50,499 nucleotides of DNA, from contig JBMYYK010000014.1 in assembly GCA_049609325.1 (NCBI GenBank), positions 1-50,499 of the forward strand, read 5' to 3'. The notes beneath the pieces were generated by a model that saw only the letters and a program-made list of their open reading frames with translations, was not told where the DNA came from and searched no databases. A program made the position numbers and the translations under genes. This document shows positions 8,291-16,031 of this stretch, in pieces (position 1 is the stretch's first letter; every line of letters starts with the position of its first letter). Source of the DNA: GCA-2733415 sp049609325. GTDB lineage: Bacteria; Bacteroidota; Bacteroidia; Flavobacteriales; Flavobacteriaceae.

Positions 8291-8696
8291 TTGTAAACTT
8301 TAAAAATGAAAATATACTTTTTCGCTTCCTTTTTAGATTAGGAGCGTCTTCTTTTGTTAGTTTTTGGTACACTTCGCCCCAACCAATGAAGCCACCAATA
8401 TTTCTGTCGTCAATAAATAAATCGGCTGCAATTTTCCTACTTTCTTTACCTGTGTAATCTTCATTTGGAAAACTGTTATTTACAGCATAAAACTCCAAAC
8501 CGTTGACTTTACAAAACGCTACGGCTTCCTCAAGTTTACTGCCGCATCGGTAAGTCCATAAAATTAGCCGATGACCGTCATCTTGTAAGCGCTTTAGTGT
8601 TTCAAAAGCAAATAGCTGTGGTTTACCAATTTTAGGATAAGCATCTGTAACTATTGTGCCGTCAAAATCTACAGCTATGATTAGTTTATCAGTCAT
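8283..8696 (-). CDS. HAD-like hydrolase of the BT0820 family
   Basis: The protein has 137 residues. The HAD nucleophile motif IAVDFDGTIVTD is at the N-terminus (residues 7-18), a WTYRCG segment takes the place of motif II (Thr), and an acidic motif LFIDDRNIGGF lies near the end. This matches small Bacteroidota HAD phosphatase-like proteins without a large cap. The substrate is unknown. The gene overlaps map by 8 bp and follows gpmI by 42 nt, so the three are probably one operon. Confidence 0.85.
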   Translation of the reverse strand: MTDKLIIAVDFDGTIVTDAYPKIGKPQLFAFETLKRLQDDGHRLILWTYRCGSKLEEAVAFCKVNGLEFYAVNNSFPNEDYTGKESRKIAADLFIDDRNIGGFIGWGEVYQKLTKEDAPNLKRKRKSIFSFLKFTND

Positions 8697-8738
8697 GTAT
8701 TGAGTATTGAAATTTCTGTGAAATGTACAAAATATTGT

Positions 8739-10253
8739 TTATATCAATGGTTTTTGCGTCATCGATTCTGGTTGTTCTACATTTAATAATTTTAATACTG
8801 TAGGAGCAATATCTCCTAAAACACCGTGTTGTACTGAGGTAATGTCATTGTCAACCACAATAATAGGTACAGGGTTGGTTGTGTGTGCTGTGTTAGGGCT
8901 GCCATCTGGATTAACCATTTTTTCACAGTTTCCGTGGTCAGCAATAACTATAGTAGTATAATTATTCTTGAGTGCAGCTTCAATGACTTGTTTTGTGCAA
9001 ATGTCTGTTGCTTCGCACGATTTTATAGCAGCTTCCATACTTCCGGTATGCCCCACCATATCTGGATTAGCAAAATTTAGGCAAATAAAATCTGCTTGTT
9101 GCTTGTGAATTTCCGGAACAATTGCTTTTGCAATATCATAAGAGCTCATTTCTGGCTGCATATCATAAGTAGCTACTTTTGGCGACGGACATAAAATGCG
9201 GTGCTCGTTTTTAAAAGGTTCCTCTCTACCGCCGTTAAAGAAAAATGTCACATGAGGGTATTTTTCAGTTTCAGCAATTCTTATTTGAGATTTCCCGTTT
9301 TTTGATAAGACTTCTCCTAAGGTGTCTTTGATGTTTTCTTTATTGAAAATAACATTAATGTTTTCAAATGACTCGTCATAATTGGTCATTGTAGTATAAT
9401 GTAAATTCAATTTCTGCATATTGAATTCAGGAAAATGTTCTTGGGTTAAAGCATTGGTGAGTTGTCGTCCTCTATCAGTTCTGAAATTAAAGAATATAAC
9501 CACATCATCATTTTTAATGGTGGCTACAGGGTTGCCATCTTCAATAATTACATGTGGTGTTATAAACTCGTCAGTAATGTCTTTTTCGTAACTATCTTTA
9601 ATACTTGTAATGATGTTATTGGTATGTGTACCTTCTGCTTGTACTAAAAGATTATAGGCTTGGGCAACACGTTCCCAACGTTGGTCTCTATCCATCGCAT
9701 AATAGCGCCCAATTACAGAAGCTAATTTCGCATTTGAAGAATTTAAATAGTTTTGTAAATCAGTGATATGGTTTACACCAGATTTAGGGTCAACATCTCT
9801 ACCGTCTGTAAACGCGTGGATAAAGGTGTTGGTTAAACCAAAATCATCTGCAGCGGCTATTAAACCTTTCAGATGATTGCTGTGAGAATGTACACCTCCA
9901 TCTGACACTAACCCTAAAAAGTGAACATTTTTATTATTGGTTTTGGCGTAGGTAAATGCTTCTATTAATACCTCTTGATCTTTTAAGGTGTTGTTTTGTA
10001 TAGCTAGATTTATTTTGGCTAAATCTTGATAAACAATTCTTCCAGCTCCTAAATTCATATGCCCAACTTCACTGTTCCCCATTTGTCCGTCCGGTAGGCC
10101 AACATTCATACCGTGAGTTAATAAAGTAGCATTTGGGTAATTGTTGTATAGGCTGTCTATGAATGGTGTTTTTGCATGGTGAATTGCTGATGCGTCTTTG
10201 TTTTCAGGAATTCCCCAACCATCTAATATTAAAAGAATTGATTTTTTATTCAT
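8739..10253 (-). CDS. gpmI: 2,3-bisphosphoglycerate-independent phosphoglycerate mutase
   Basis: The protein has 504 residues, the usual family length. It interconverts 3- and 2-phosphoglycerate in glycolysis and gluconeogenesis using two Mn2+ ions and a phosphoserine intermediate. LLILDGWGIPEN (Asp11) and GQMGNSEVGHMNLGAG carry the first metal ligand and the catalytic Ser61. The second metal cluster is visible in the C-terminal alkaline-phosphatase-like part (NFANPDMVGHTG, VIADHGNCEKM, TAHTTNPVP). It is the first gene of the minus-strand run leading to map. A -7 box on the minus strand lies 20 nt upstream of the start. Confidence 0.97.
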   Translation of the reverse strand: MNKKSILLILDGWGIPENKDASAIHHAKTPFIDSLYNNYPNATLLTHGMNVGLPDGQMGNSEVGHMNLGAGRIVYQDLAKINLAIQNNTLKDQEVLIEAFTYAKTNNKNVHFLGLVSDGGVHSHSNHLKGLIAAADDFGLTNTFIHAFTDGRDVDPKSGVNHITDLQNYLNSSNAKLASVIGRYYAMDRDQRWERVAQAYNLLVQAEGTHTNNIITSIKDSYEKDITDEFITPHVIIEDGNPVATIKNDDVVIFFNFRTDRGRQLTNALTQEHFPEFNMQKLNLHYTTMTNYDESFENINVIFNKENIKDTLGEVLSKNGKSQIRIAETEKYPHVTFFFNGGREEPFKNEHRILCPSPKVATYDMQPEMSSYDIAKAIVPEIHKQQADFICLNFANPDMVGHTGSMEAAIKSCEATDICTKQVIEAALKNNYTTIVIADHGNCEKMVNPDGSPNTAHTTNPVPIIVVDNDITSVQHGVLGDIAPTVLKLLNVEQPESMTQKPLI

Positions 10254-10273
10254 GTTGTGTTTTTAATAGTTTG

Positions 10274-10281
10274 CAAAGATA
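10274..10281 (-). promoter_or_regulatory. gpmI: -7 promoter box for gpmI
   Basis: On the minus strand TATCTTTG reads from 10281 to 10274, a full match to TAnnTTTG. The start codon is at 10253, giving a leader of about 17 nt. Confidence 0.6.
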
Positions 10282-10476
10282 CAAACAAATGCACTATAAC
10301 ATAGTATGGTTGATTTAATCTTAACATTTTGAAGGTTTAAAGCAAGTAATTTTCCTAGGAAATATATAATATTGACTATTTAATGGATTTATGTGGTTAT
10401 TCTTCAATTTCTGATTGTTTTACAACAGTAAAATTGTTTTTTACATAGTTTTATTTTGAAAATCTTAATAAAATGA

Positions 10477-10484
10477 TATATTTG
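10477..10484 (+). promoter_or_regulatory. -7 promoter box for the L,D-transpeptidase family protein
   Basis: TATATTTG matches TAnnTTTG. It lies between the upstream ATG at 10473 and the ATG at 10524, which argues that translation begins at 10524. The rest of 10254-10523, between the divergent genes, shows no other feature. Confidence 0.55.
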
Positions 10485-10523
10485 AACTCTTTGAAAAAAG
10501 AACCAACCCAAAACCACCAAATA

Positions 10524-11234
10524 ATGAAATTACGTTTTTTAACCCTACTACTTACTTTTGTTCTTACCACGTCATTCACATCGCTAAATACTAATATTCC
10601 AGTAGAAGAATTTACTGTTTCTGAAGTTAATTCTGAAGAAGATGATATTATTACATTATACGAAACGTTTGTAAATAATAATGAAACTATGCCTCAGTTG
10701 GTAAGTTTTACTAAAGCTGTAACAGGATATTACAAATTAAAATCTGAAGGGAAGGTAGAAAATGAAACGCTAACAATTATTGATTTTAGTTTATCTTCTA
10801 AAGCAAAAAGATTATGGGTTTTAGATATGACTACAAACAAGGTATTGTTTAATACAGTAGTGGCACATGGGAAAAATACAGGTGGAGAATTTGCTACACA
10901 GTTTTCTAATAAAAATAATTCAAATCAAAGTTCTTTGGGGTTTTATATTACTGACAATACGTATTATGGGAAAAACGGTTTGTCATTGTTTTTAGACGGG
11001 CAAGAAAAAGGGTTTAATGATAATGCAAGAAAACGTTATGTGGTATTTCATGGTGCAAAATATGCGAATCCTGATTTCGCAAAACGTCACGGAAGATTAG
11101 GTAGAAGCTTAGGATGTCCGGCTGTGCCAACGGCATATAATACGGCAATCATAAATAAAATAAAAAATAAGTCGTGTTTGTTTATTTACCACCCAAACAA
11201 AACGTACCATGCAACGTCAAAGTTAGTGAGCTAA
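10524..11234 (+). CDS. Murein L,D-transpeptidase catalytic domain family protein (YkuD_2 type), exported
   Basis: I start this at 10524 (236 residues) because MKLRFLTLLLTFVLTTSFTS is a signal peptide at that ATG; the longer form from 10473 would put 17 odd residues before it and include the promoter. Residues 100-230 form the catalytic domain: GFYITDNTYYG, VVFHGAKYA with the conserved His, and RSLGCPAVP with Cys198. Proteins of this family are linked to peptidoglycan or amide remodelling in the periplasm, with the Cys as nucleophile. It converges with the larger L,D-transpeptidase gene and overlaps its 3' end by 12 bp. Confidence 0.88.
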   Translation: MKLRFLTLLLTFVLTTSFTSLNTNIPVEEFTVSEVNSEEDDIITLYETFVNNNETMPQLVSFTKAVTGYYKLKSEGKVENETLTIIDFSLSSKAKRLWVLDMTTNKVLFNTVVAHGKNTGGEFATQFSNKNNSNQSSLGFYITDNTYYGKNGLSLFLDGQEKGFNDNARKRYVVFHGAKYANPDFAKRHGRLGRSLGCPAVPTAYNTAIINKIKNKSCLFIYHPNKTYHATSKLVS

Positions 11235-12848
11235 CAATTGCCCTAATTCCTGATCTAGTTGATACACGTCATTTAAATATTTAGGCTTAAAGTTGTCATC
11301 AAAAACAACAGACCAGTATAAAAAGTGTACTTTGGTTTTTGTTTGAGGAAGTACTCGTTTGGTTGCTTCTAAATTGATGGTTTCAGTTATCTTGTCTTCC
11401 GGCCATTCTAAAATCCTTGAAGCCAATTTAAATACGTTCTGCACTCGTACACAACCAGAACTTTTCGCACGATAATTTTTATTGAATAATGATTTACTAG
11501 GGGTATCATGTAAATACACAGAAAAATTGTTTGGAAATATAATTTTCAATCTACCTAAAGCATTACTGTTTCCTGAAGCCTGAATATAGCTATAGCCGTA
11601 TGGAGCTCTTGTGTTCCAATTTATCGAATCCAATACCAGCTGTTTGCCCTGTTTGTCATACACACTGATATTCTTTTTTCTTAAATAATCAATATTTTTT
11701 GAGGCCGAAGGGATAACATCTTCTTTTTTAATTGTTGGAGGAATATACCAAAGCGGATTAAAATCAATATGTCTTACTGCTGAACTGAAGACAGGCGTTT
11801 GTCGTGTTGTTTTACCTACAACTATATTATGAGAAAATTCCTCTGTGTCCGAGGTGTATGTTAGTTGGTATTGTGGAATATTGACTACAATTGCTGGACT
11901 CCCAAATTGTCTAGGGAACCATCGCCAACGCTCTAAATTGGCTAGAATACTTAAATATTTATTGTAGTTACTTTTGTTCAGAGCTTTAACGGTACTTTCT
12001 CCTATAATGGCGTCAACTTGTAAATTATGCTCCAATTGAAAATGTTTTAGTTGTTTTTGTAACAAGCTGTCAAGTACAGGGGAGTTATTTACTAAACTAT
12101 CATTGAGAAATCCTAATTCATGTAATCGTTTTCTAACAGATTTAACTCTGTCATTAGTCATATTTGGTCTAATTTTTCGTCCATGACTAACTTTTGTTCG
12201 CAAACTATCGTCGTAGATTTGTGACTTTGCATGTTGGAGTTCGTGAATTAGCTGACTGTATATTTTATGCTGAGGTTTATAGTTTTGTATAGTAGAGGTT
12301 AGTTTGTGTTGGTCTAAAGCCAAACTCAACATGGTGTTAAATTGAAACCTGTTTGGAGTTAAACGCCAATCTTGATATAAGTGCTGTGGCTTTAGTTTTC
12401 CGTTGGCTAAATGATAGACGTAAGTTAAATAAGTGTCAGTTAAGAATAGATCAATAAATACATTGTTAGGGTATTTAACACTTATGTTAGCAATAATCTT
12501 TTCAAGCTCCTCGATGTTATAATCAGTAGGATTTAAACCTTCTTTATGGCTGTTGTTGATGTTGTTAAATAACGCTAATCGGGACTTGGAGTTAGTCCAA
12601 GCTGGTTTTCCTTGACGAAGTTGATAGAAGGCTAAAACAGAGTCTTTGTTTTTAAGATGTATATTTGAAGAATCGATCTTAATATTATGCAATTCTTTAG
12701 CGAGCAACTCCTTAGATACAGTATAGGTTTTAATATTAAAAGAGTTGTTGTTTATGACTTCATCAGCAGTAAACTGATCTTGTTTTTTACAAGCAATTAA
12801 ACTAAGAAGAACATAACATAAAGAGATATAGTGTAAAAAATGTTTCAA
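11223..12848 (-). CDS. L,D-transpeptidase, LdtD/YcbB-like lipoprotein
   Basis: The protein has 541 residues. A lipoprotein signal (CYVLLSLIACKKQ) anchors it in the envelope. The layout follows LdtD (YcbB): an N-terminal scaffold domain (about 70-260), a peptidoglycan-binding repeat near 230-290 (LGFLNDSL ... QVDAIIGESTVKALN) and a YkuD catalytic domain (about 310-500) with VYLHDTP and SSGCVRV, whose nucleophile is Cys466. The enzyme would form 3-3 cross-links between meso-diaminopimelate residues. It starts 5 nt after the M48 protease stop, so both are probably cotranscribed and both act on the envelope. Confidence 0.92.
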   Translation of the reverse strand: MKHFLHYISLCYVLLSLIACKKQDQFTADEVINNNSFNIKTYTVSKELLAKELHNIKIDSSNIHLKNKDSVLAFYQLRQGKPAWTNSKSRLALFNNINNSHKEGLNPTDYNIEELEKIIANISVKYPNNVFIDLFLTDTYLTYVYHLANGKLKPQHLYQDWRLTPNRFQFNTMLSLALDQHKLTSTIQNYKPQHKIYSQLIHELQHAKSQIYDDSLRTKVSHGRKIRPNMTNDRVKSVRKRLHELGFLNDSLVNNSPVLDSLLQKQLKHFQLEHNLQVDAIIGESTVKALNKSNYNKYLSILANLERWRWFPRQFGSPAIVVNIPQYQLTYTSDTEEFSHNIVVGKTTRQTPVFSSAVRHIDFNPLWYIPPTIKKEDVIPSASKNIDYLRKKNISVYDKQGKQLVLDSINWNTRAPYGYSYIQASGNSNALGRLKIIFPNNFSVYLHDTPSKSLFNKNYRAKSSGCVRVQNVFKLASRILEWPEDKITETINLEATKRVLPQTKTKVHFLYWSVVFDDNFKPKYLNDVYQLDQELGQLLAH

Positions 12849-12853
12849 ATATT

Positions 12854-13618
12854 TTAGTGTTTGTATTTATCAATAGCTTCTTTTATTTTTTCTATTCTAT
12901 TTTCAGGGTCTGGGTGTGTGCTTTGAAATTCGGGTACTCTATTAGGGCCAGCAGCTTGTTTTAATATTTTCATTACTCCAATCATAGCCTCGGGATTATA
13001 ACCAGCATCAATCATAAAGCGTACCCCAAGTTCGTCACTTTCTAATTCGTCATCTCTGCCGTTAGCTAATAAGGTTGTTTGTCCAATACCGTTAATAAGT
13101 CCACCCATGTCTGCGCCAACAGAAGCTCCTGTAGATACTGTTTTCCAAAATTCAGTTTCACCAATGCGCTCTGCTGAATGTTTACCAAGTACATGACCTA
13201 TTTCATGCCCTAAAACGCCTGCTAACTGATCTTCAGATTGTAATTTGTTTAAAAGCGCAAATGTGATGAAACATTGCCCTCCTGGTAAAGCAAATGCGTT
13301 GATGGTTTCATTGTCTGCCAATAAATGAAACTCATATCTGTATGGCGTATCTTTAGCTAAGCTTGCTTCTACGAGTTTATTGCCTACTAAATCTACATAG
13401 TTTTGCAGGCGTTGGTCTGGGTGTAACCCTCCGTGTTGTTGTGCCATTTGATCTCTGCTATCCAAACCAATTCTAATTTCTTGATCCGGATTCATAGTTA
13501 TAGTTTGCTTTCTTCCTGTATATGGATTTTCCTCTTGTCGGCTACACTTTTGAATATAAGCAAATGCAACAATTGCGATACCTATTAATAATCGTATTTT
13601 AAATTTACTTCCTCTCAT
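12854..13618 (-). CDS. M48 family zinc metalloprotease, envelope-anchored
   Basis: The protein has 254 residues. An N-terminal hydrophobic segment (IRLLIGIAIVAFAYI) acts as signal or anchor; the Cys at 25 is not in a good lipobox. HEIGH at 138-142 carries the zinc His pair and catalytic Glu, and the third ligand is in ELESDELGVRFM. The PYTGRKQ...MNPDQE start and the HPDPENRIEKI end match the BepA/LoiP-like group of periplasmic quality-control proteases. It is upstream of and coupled to the LdtD-like gene, which suggests a shared role in envelope maintenance. Confidence 0.9.
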   Translation of the reverse strand: MRGSKFKIRLLIGIAIVAFAYIQKCSRQEENPYTGRKQTITMNPDQEIRIGLDSRDQMAQQHGGLHPDQRLQNYVDLVGNKLVEASLAKDTPYRYEFHLLADNETINAFALPGGQCFITFALLNKLQSEDQLAGVLGHEIGHVLGKHSAERIGETEFWKTVSTGASVGADMGGLINGIGQTTLLANGRDDELESDELGVRFMIDAGYNPEAMIGVMKILKQAAGPNRVPEFQSTHPDPENRIEKIKEAIDKYKH

Positions 13619-13731
13619 GTTTTACTATAATCTTTTACTATAAGATACGAAATATTAAACGACAAACAGTTAATTAAGGTCGTGTTTATTTATAAATTAC
13701 TTTAAACAGGTTTGTTTTAGCGACGTTCTGT

Positions 13732-14673
13732 TTACTTAATGTATTTATACATTACAAAATGTGTGCCGATTTCAGGAATATCAAATGCTTCTCCGGTTGT
13801 TTTAAAGTCATAGTTGGTGTAAAAATTCTGAGCAGATGCTCTGGCATTGCACCAAATCAAATCGCAATTTTTAGCTCTTAATGATTTTTCACCATATTCT
13901 AGCAAGACATTACCAAATTTTTTACCCTGAAATTGTTGTAAAATGGCCATGCCTCTTAATTGGTAGTGTTCTGAGGGTTGGAATAGAGGAGAGGGCACTT
14001 TCATATAACTTGCCACGCCAATTAATTTGTTATAATAATAAAGCCCTAGGTGGATGGTTGTTTTTAAATCATCACCTTCAAACTGACAAGTTTCTATAGG
14101 CTTCCCTTGTCGTAACACTTGATGTCTAATAGAATAAGTTTCAACAGATGTAATTTCCTTAACTTCAACTAAATTGTTTTTTATATGAAGTATTTGAGTA
14201 AGTCGCCCTTCATGATTTTTTTCTTCTTTCAACGTAAAACCAGTTTTTTTGGCTACAGCCATTGATGCTATATTTCGTTTATCGGCATAAAGATAGATGT
14301 CTTGAATGCGCAATTTGTTAAACGCATAAGAAATGACACCTTTGGTAGCTTCTGTGGCTAAACCTTTATTCCAATGTTTTTCAAAAAAGCGATATCCTAA
14401 ATCTATCGAATCATCTTCTGGGTGAAATTTTAAACCACACCAACCAACAAGTTCACCTTGTCGTTTTTCGCAAACTGCCCATCTACCCATATTATACTCA
14501 TCATAATGCGTGTAGTTTTTAATAAATTCTTCTGCGGTAGAGATGTTTTTAAAAGGGACGTCACCAGTGTATTGTAAAACATTTGGGTTGCTATTTAGTT
14601 TAAATAATGCGGAGGCATCTTTAAGCATAAACTTTCTCAGGTATAGTCGTTCAGTTTCTAAAATTCTTCCCAT
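13732..14673 (-). CDS. Protein with two fused GNAT acetyltransferase domains
   Basis: The protein has 313 residues. Residues 1-165 form a RimJ/RimL-like GNAT domain (ETERLYLRKF ... DLGYRFFEKHWNKGLATEA ... NIASMAVAKKTGF). Residues 170-313 form a second GNAT domain of a different subgroup (SIRHQVLRQGKPIETCQFEGD ... YQLRGMAILQQFQGKKFG). Each has an acetyl-CoA-binding loop, so two acetylation activities, or one catalytic and one regulatory domain, are possible. Substrates are unknown. It shares an upstream region with the plus-strand GNAT gene at 14735; a minus-strand -7-like TATTTTTG lies at 14715-14708. Confidence 0.85.
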   Translation of the reverse strand: MGRILETERLYLRKFMLKDASALFKLNSNPNVLQYTGDVPFKNISTAEEFIKNYTHYDEYNMGRWAVCEKRQGELVGWCGLKFHPEDDSIDLGYRFFEKHWNKGLATEATKGVISYAFNKLRIQDIYLYADKRNIASMAVAKKTGFTLKEEKNHEGRLTQILHIKNNLVEVKEITSVETYSIRHQVLRQGKPIETCQFEGDDLKTTIHLGLYYYNKLIGVASYMKVPSPLFQPSEHYQLRGMAILQQFQGKKFGNVLLEYGEKSLRAKNCDLIWCNARASAQNFYTNYDFKTTGEAFDIPEIGTHFVMYKYIK

Positions 14674-14693
14674 AGTTTAGGAGTGCTTTTTAC

Positions 14694-14715
14694 TAAATTT
14701 GTGGCTTCAAAAATA
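14694..14715. promoter_or_regulatory. Divergent -7 boxes between the two GNAT genes
   Basis: TAAATTTG (14694-14701, plus) and TATTTTTG (14715-14708, minus) both match TAnnTTTG and are only 6 bp apart. They would serve 14735 (+) and 14673 (-) respectively. No good -33 element is seen for either. Confidence 0.4.
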
Positions 14716-14734
14716 AACATTACAATTTGAGCAA

Positions 14735-15160
14735 ATGCGTATATCTATAAAAGTTTTACCTCAAGAGAATATATTAGAAGTTATTCCGCTAATGATGGAA
14801 TATAAAAAAGGAAAAGTGCCTCAGCATATTTTAGAAGAGCGTTTTTTAGACATGGCCACTCAAAATTATGAATGTGCGGTGATGTATGATTCAGATAAAT
14901 TAATTGGTATTGCAGGAATGTGGTTTATGACTAGGCATTATTCAGGAAAAAGTATGGAGCCTGATCATGTGTATATTGCTAATGGATATAGGGGAAAAGG
15001 TTTAGGAAAACAATTTTTTGATTGGATGCATAACTATGCAAGATCAAAAGGGTGCCAATCAAGTGAATTGAATACTTATGTGCAAAACTACCCATCACAT
15101 AAGTTTTACTACAATGAAGGATATGAAATATATGGCTACCATTTTTTTAAGACCTTGTAA
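14735..15160 (+). CDS. GNAT family N-acetyltransferase
   Basis: This 141-residue single-domain GNAT has the acetyl-CoA loop in YIANGYRGKGLGKQFFDWM (about 85-103) and the usual C-terminal NYPSHKFYYNEGYEIYGYHF element. It would acetylate an amine of an unidentified small molecule or protein in the cytoplasm. It diverges from the double-GNAT gene and has its own TAnnTTTG box at 14694-14701 with a leader of about 30 nt. Confidence 0.88.
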   Translation: MRISIKVLPQENILEVIPLMMEYKKGKVPQHILEERFLDMATQNYECAVMYDSDKLIGIAGMWFMTRHYSGKSMEPDHVYIANGYRGKGLGKQFFDWMHNYARSKGCQSSELNTYVQNYPSHKFYYNEGYEIYGYHFFKTL

Positions 15161-15220
15161 CTATATATGTGGTTGATATATAGTTTGTTGTAAAATATTT
15201 CAAATTTTATCAAAAAAACA

Positions 15221-15253
15221 TTTGGTTTAATGTTTGAAAACTACCTATATTTG
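15221..15253 (+). promoter_or_regulatory. Promoter of tRNA-Gly copy 1 (-33 TTTG, -7 TATATTTG)
   Basis: TTTG at 15221-15224 and TATATTTG at 15246-15253 are separated by 21 nt. The same two boxes with the same spacing recur before copy 2, although the bases between them differ, which supports both boxes. Confidence 0.75.
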
Positions 15254-15263
15254 CTGAACGCTT

Positions 15264-15336
15264 GCGAGAGTAGCTCAGCTGGTAGAGCGTCAGCCTTCCA
15301 AGCTGAATGTCGCCGGTTCGAACCCGGTCTCTCGCT
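15264..15336 (+). tRNA. tRNA-Gly (anticodon UCC), copy 1
   Basis: This 73-nt cloverleaf has acceptor arm GCGAGAG/CTCTCGC, D arm GCTCAGCTGGTAGAGC, anticodon stem TCAGC/GCTGA with loop CTTCCAA (anticodon TCC, reads GGA/GGG), and T arm CCGGTTCGAACCCGG. The CCA end is not encoded. It is identical to copy 2, 191 bp downstream. Confidence 0.97.
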
Positions 15337-15348
15337 CAAATAGGGCAA

Positions 15349-15379
15349 AAGGATCTTCAGAAATGAAGGTCCTTTTTTT
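15349..15379 (+). terminator. Terminator of tRNA-Gly copy 1
   Basis: AAGGATCTTCA, loop GAAA, TGAAGGTCCTT and a T run. It begins 12 nt after the tRNA and is nearly identical to the terminator after copy 2. Confidence 0.85.
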
Positions 15380-15411
15380 ATGGGAATTAATTAGATATTC
15401 TTTAATTTTTA

Positions 15412-15444
15412 TTTGGTGATTAGGTTTAAATGTGTTTATATTTG
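15412..15444 (+). promoter_or_regulatory. Promoter of tRNA-Gly copy 2 (-33 TTTG, -7 TATATTTG)
   Basis: TTTG at 15412-15415 and TATATTTG at 15437-15444 are 21 nt apart, the same arrangement as copy 1 with different bases between. Confidence 0.75.
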
Positions 15445-15454
15445 CCGAACGCTT

Positions 15455-15527
15455 GCGAGAGTAGCTCAGCTGGTAGAGCGTCAGCCTTCCAAGCTGAATG
15501 TCGCCGGTTCGAACCCGGTCTCTCGCT
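15455..15527 (+). tRNA. tRNA-Gly (anticodon UCC), copy 2
   Basis: The same 73-nt sequence and cloverleaf as copy 1, with anticodon TCC in loop CTTCCAA. It has its own promoter and terminator, so it can be expressed independently. Confidence 0.97.
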
Positions 15528-15539
15528 CAAATAGGGCAA

Positions 15540-15570
15540 AAGGATTTTCAGAAATGAAGATCCTTTTTTT
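15540..15570. terminator. Terminator of tRNA-Gly copy 2, shared with the converging NTF2-like gene
   Basis: AAGGATTTTCA, loop GAAA, TGAAGATCCTT and a T run. The stop codon of the minus-strand gene lies at 15571-15569, at the edge of the T run, so the hairpin can also end that transcript. Confidence 0.8.
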
Positions 15571-16024
15571 ATGCGTGCTTTTTAATGTAAGCTGCTAAAT
15601 ACTGCTTAGTTTGTTTTTGCAGTTTTTTCTTGAAGAATTTTGTGCCTCCGAGTACCCATCCTTTCAACCCCATGGCCTGTGATGCCCATTGATGTAAATC
15701 AAAAACATCAGTATGCTTTAAAATTTTACCTTCTTTAAATTCAAAAGTAGCATCAATCTTGTTGATAATGTTATTACCAGTTGCAGAAAACGTATAGGTT
15801 GGCTCCCAATGAGCAGAGGTTTCAGTAACCAGATTATATTCTAATGAAAAGTCTTTAGCTCTTGAGCAAATCATTCGCCACATGTATTTGGCATCATCAC
15901 CACGTAGAGTGCCAAAAGCAGGGTCGTTAAACTCGATATCATCGTGGTACAACTTCACCATAGCTTCGGCGTCTAACTTTTGAAAAGCGGTATAAAATTG
16001 TGTGATAATTTCACTTTGAGTCAT
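15569..16024 (-). CDS. NTF2-like (SnoaL-type) protein
   Basis: This 151-residue cone-shaped alpha+beta-barrel family protein shows ITQFYTAFQKLDAEAMVKLYHDDIEFNDPAFG at the N-terminus, then strands up to GKILKHTDVFD. These proteins bind or isomerise small hydrophobic ligands, and the ligand cannot be named here. The C-terminal 35 residues are basic. It starts 7 nt after the peptidase E stop and is probably in one transcription unit with it. Confidence 0.85.
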   Translation of the reverse strand: MTQSEIITQFYTAFQKLDAEAMVKLYHDDIEFNDPAFGTLRGDDAKYMWRMICSRAKDFSLEYNLVTETSAHWEPTYTFSATGNNIINKIDATFEFKEGKILKHTDVFDLHQWASQAMGLKGWVLGGTKFFKKKLQKQTKQYLAAYIKKHA

Positions 16025-16031
16025 AATTACA

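Larger units (their letters stand above)
15246..15570 (+). repeat. Tandem duplication of a whole tRNA-Gly transcription unit (period 191 bp)
   Basis: Bases 15246-15379 (-7 box, leader, tRNA, terminator) recur at 15437-15570 with only a few changes: one in the leader and two in the terminator stem, while the 73-nt tRNA is identical. The stretch 15161-15568 between protein genes is therefore fully explained by the two units. Confidence 0.85.

Noticed and set aside
10473..10523. Earlier ATG for the L,D-transpeptidase family protein
   Set aside because: It would add 17 residues in front of a good signal peptide and overlap the likely -7 box.
15264..15527. CRISPR-like or integration-site reading of the repeats at the tRNA pair
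   Set aside because: The repeats are two tRNA units with promoters and terminators. There is no spacer array, integrase or cas gene.
15413..15598. Open frame across the second tRNA-Gly
   Set aside because: It reads through the tRNA and its terminator and has no protein-like features; it is a chance frame.
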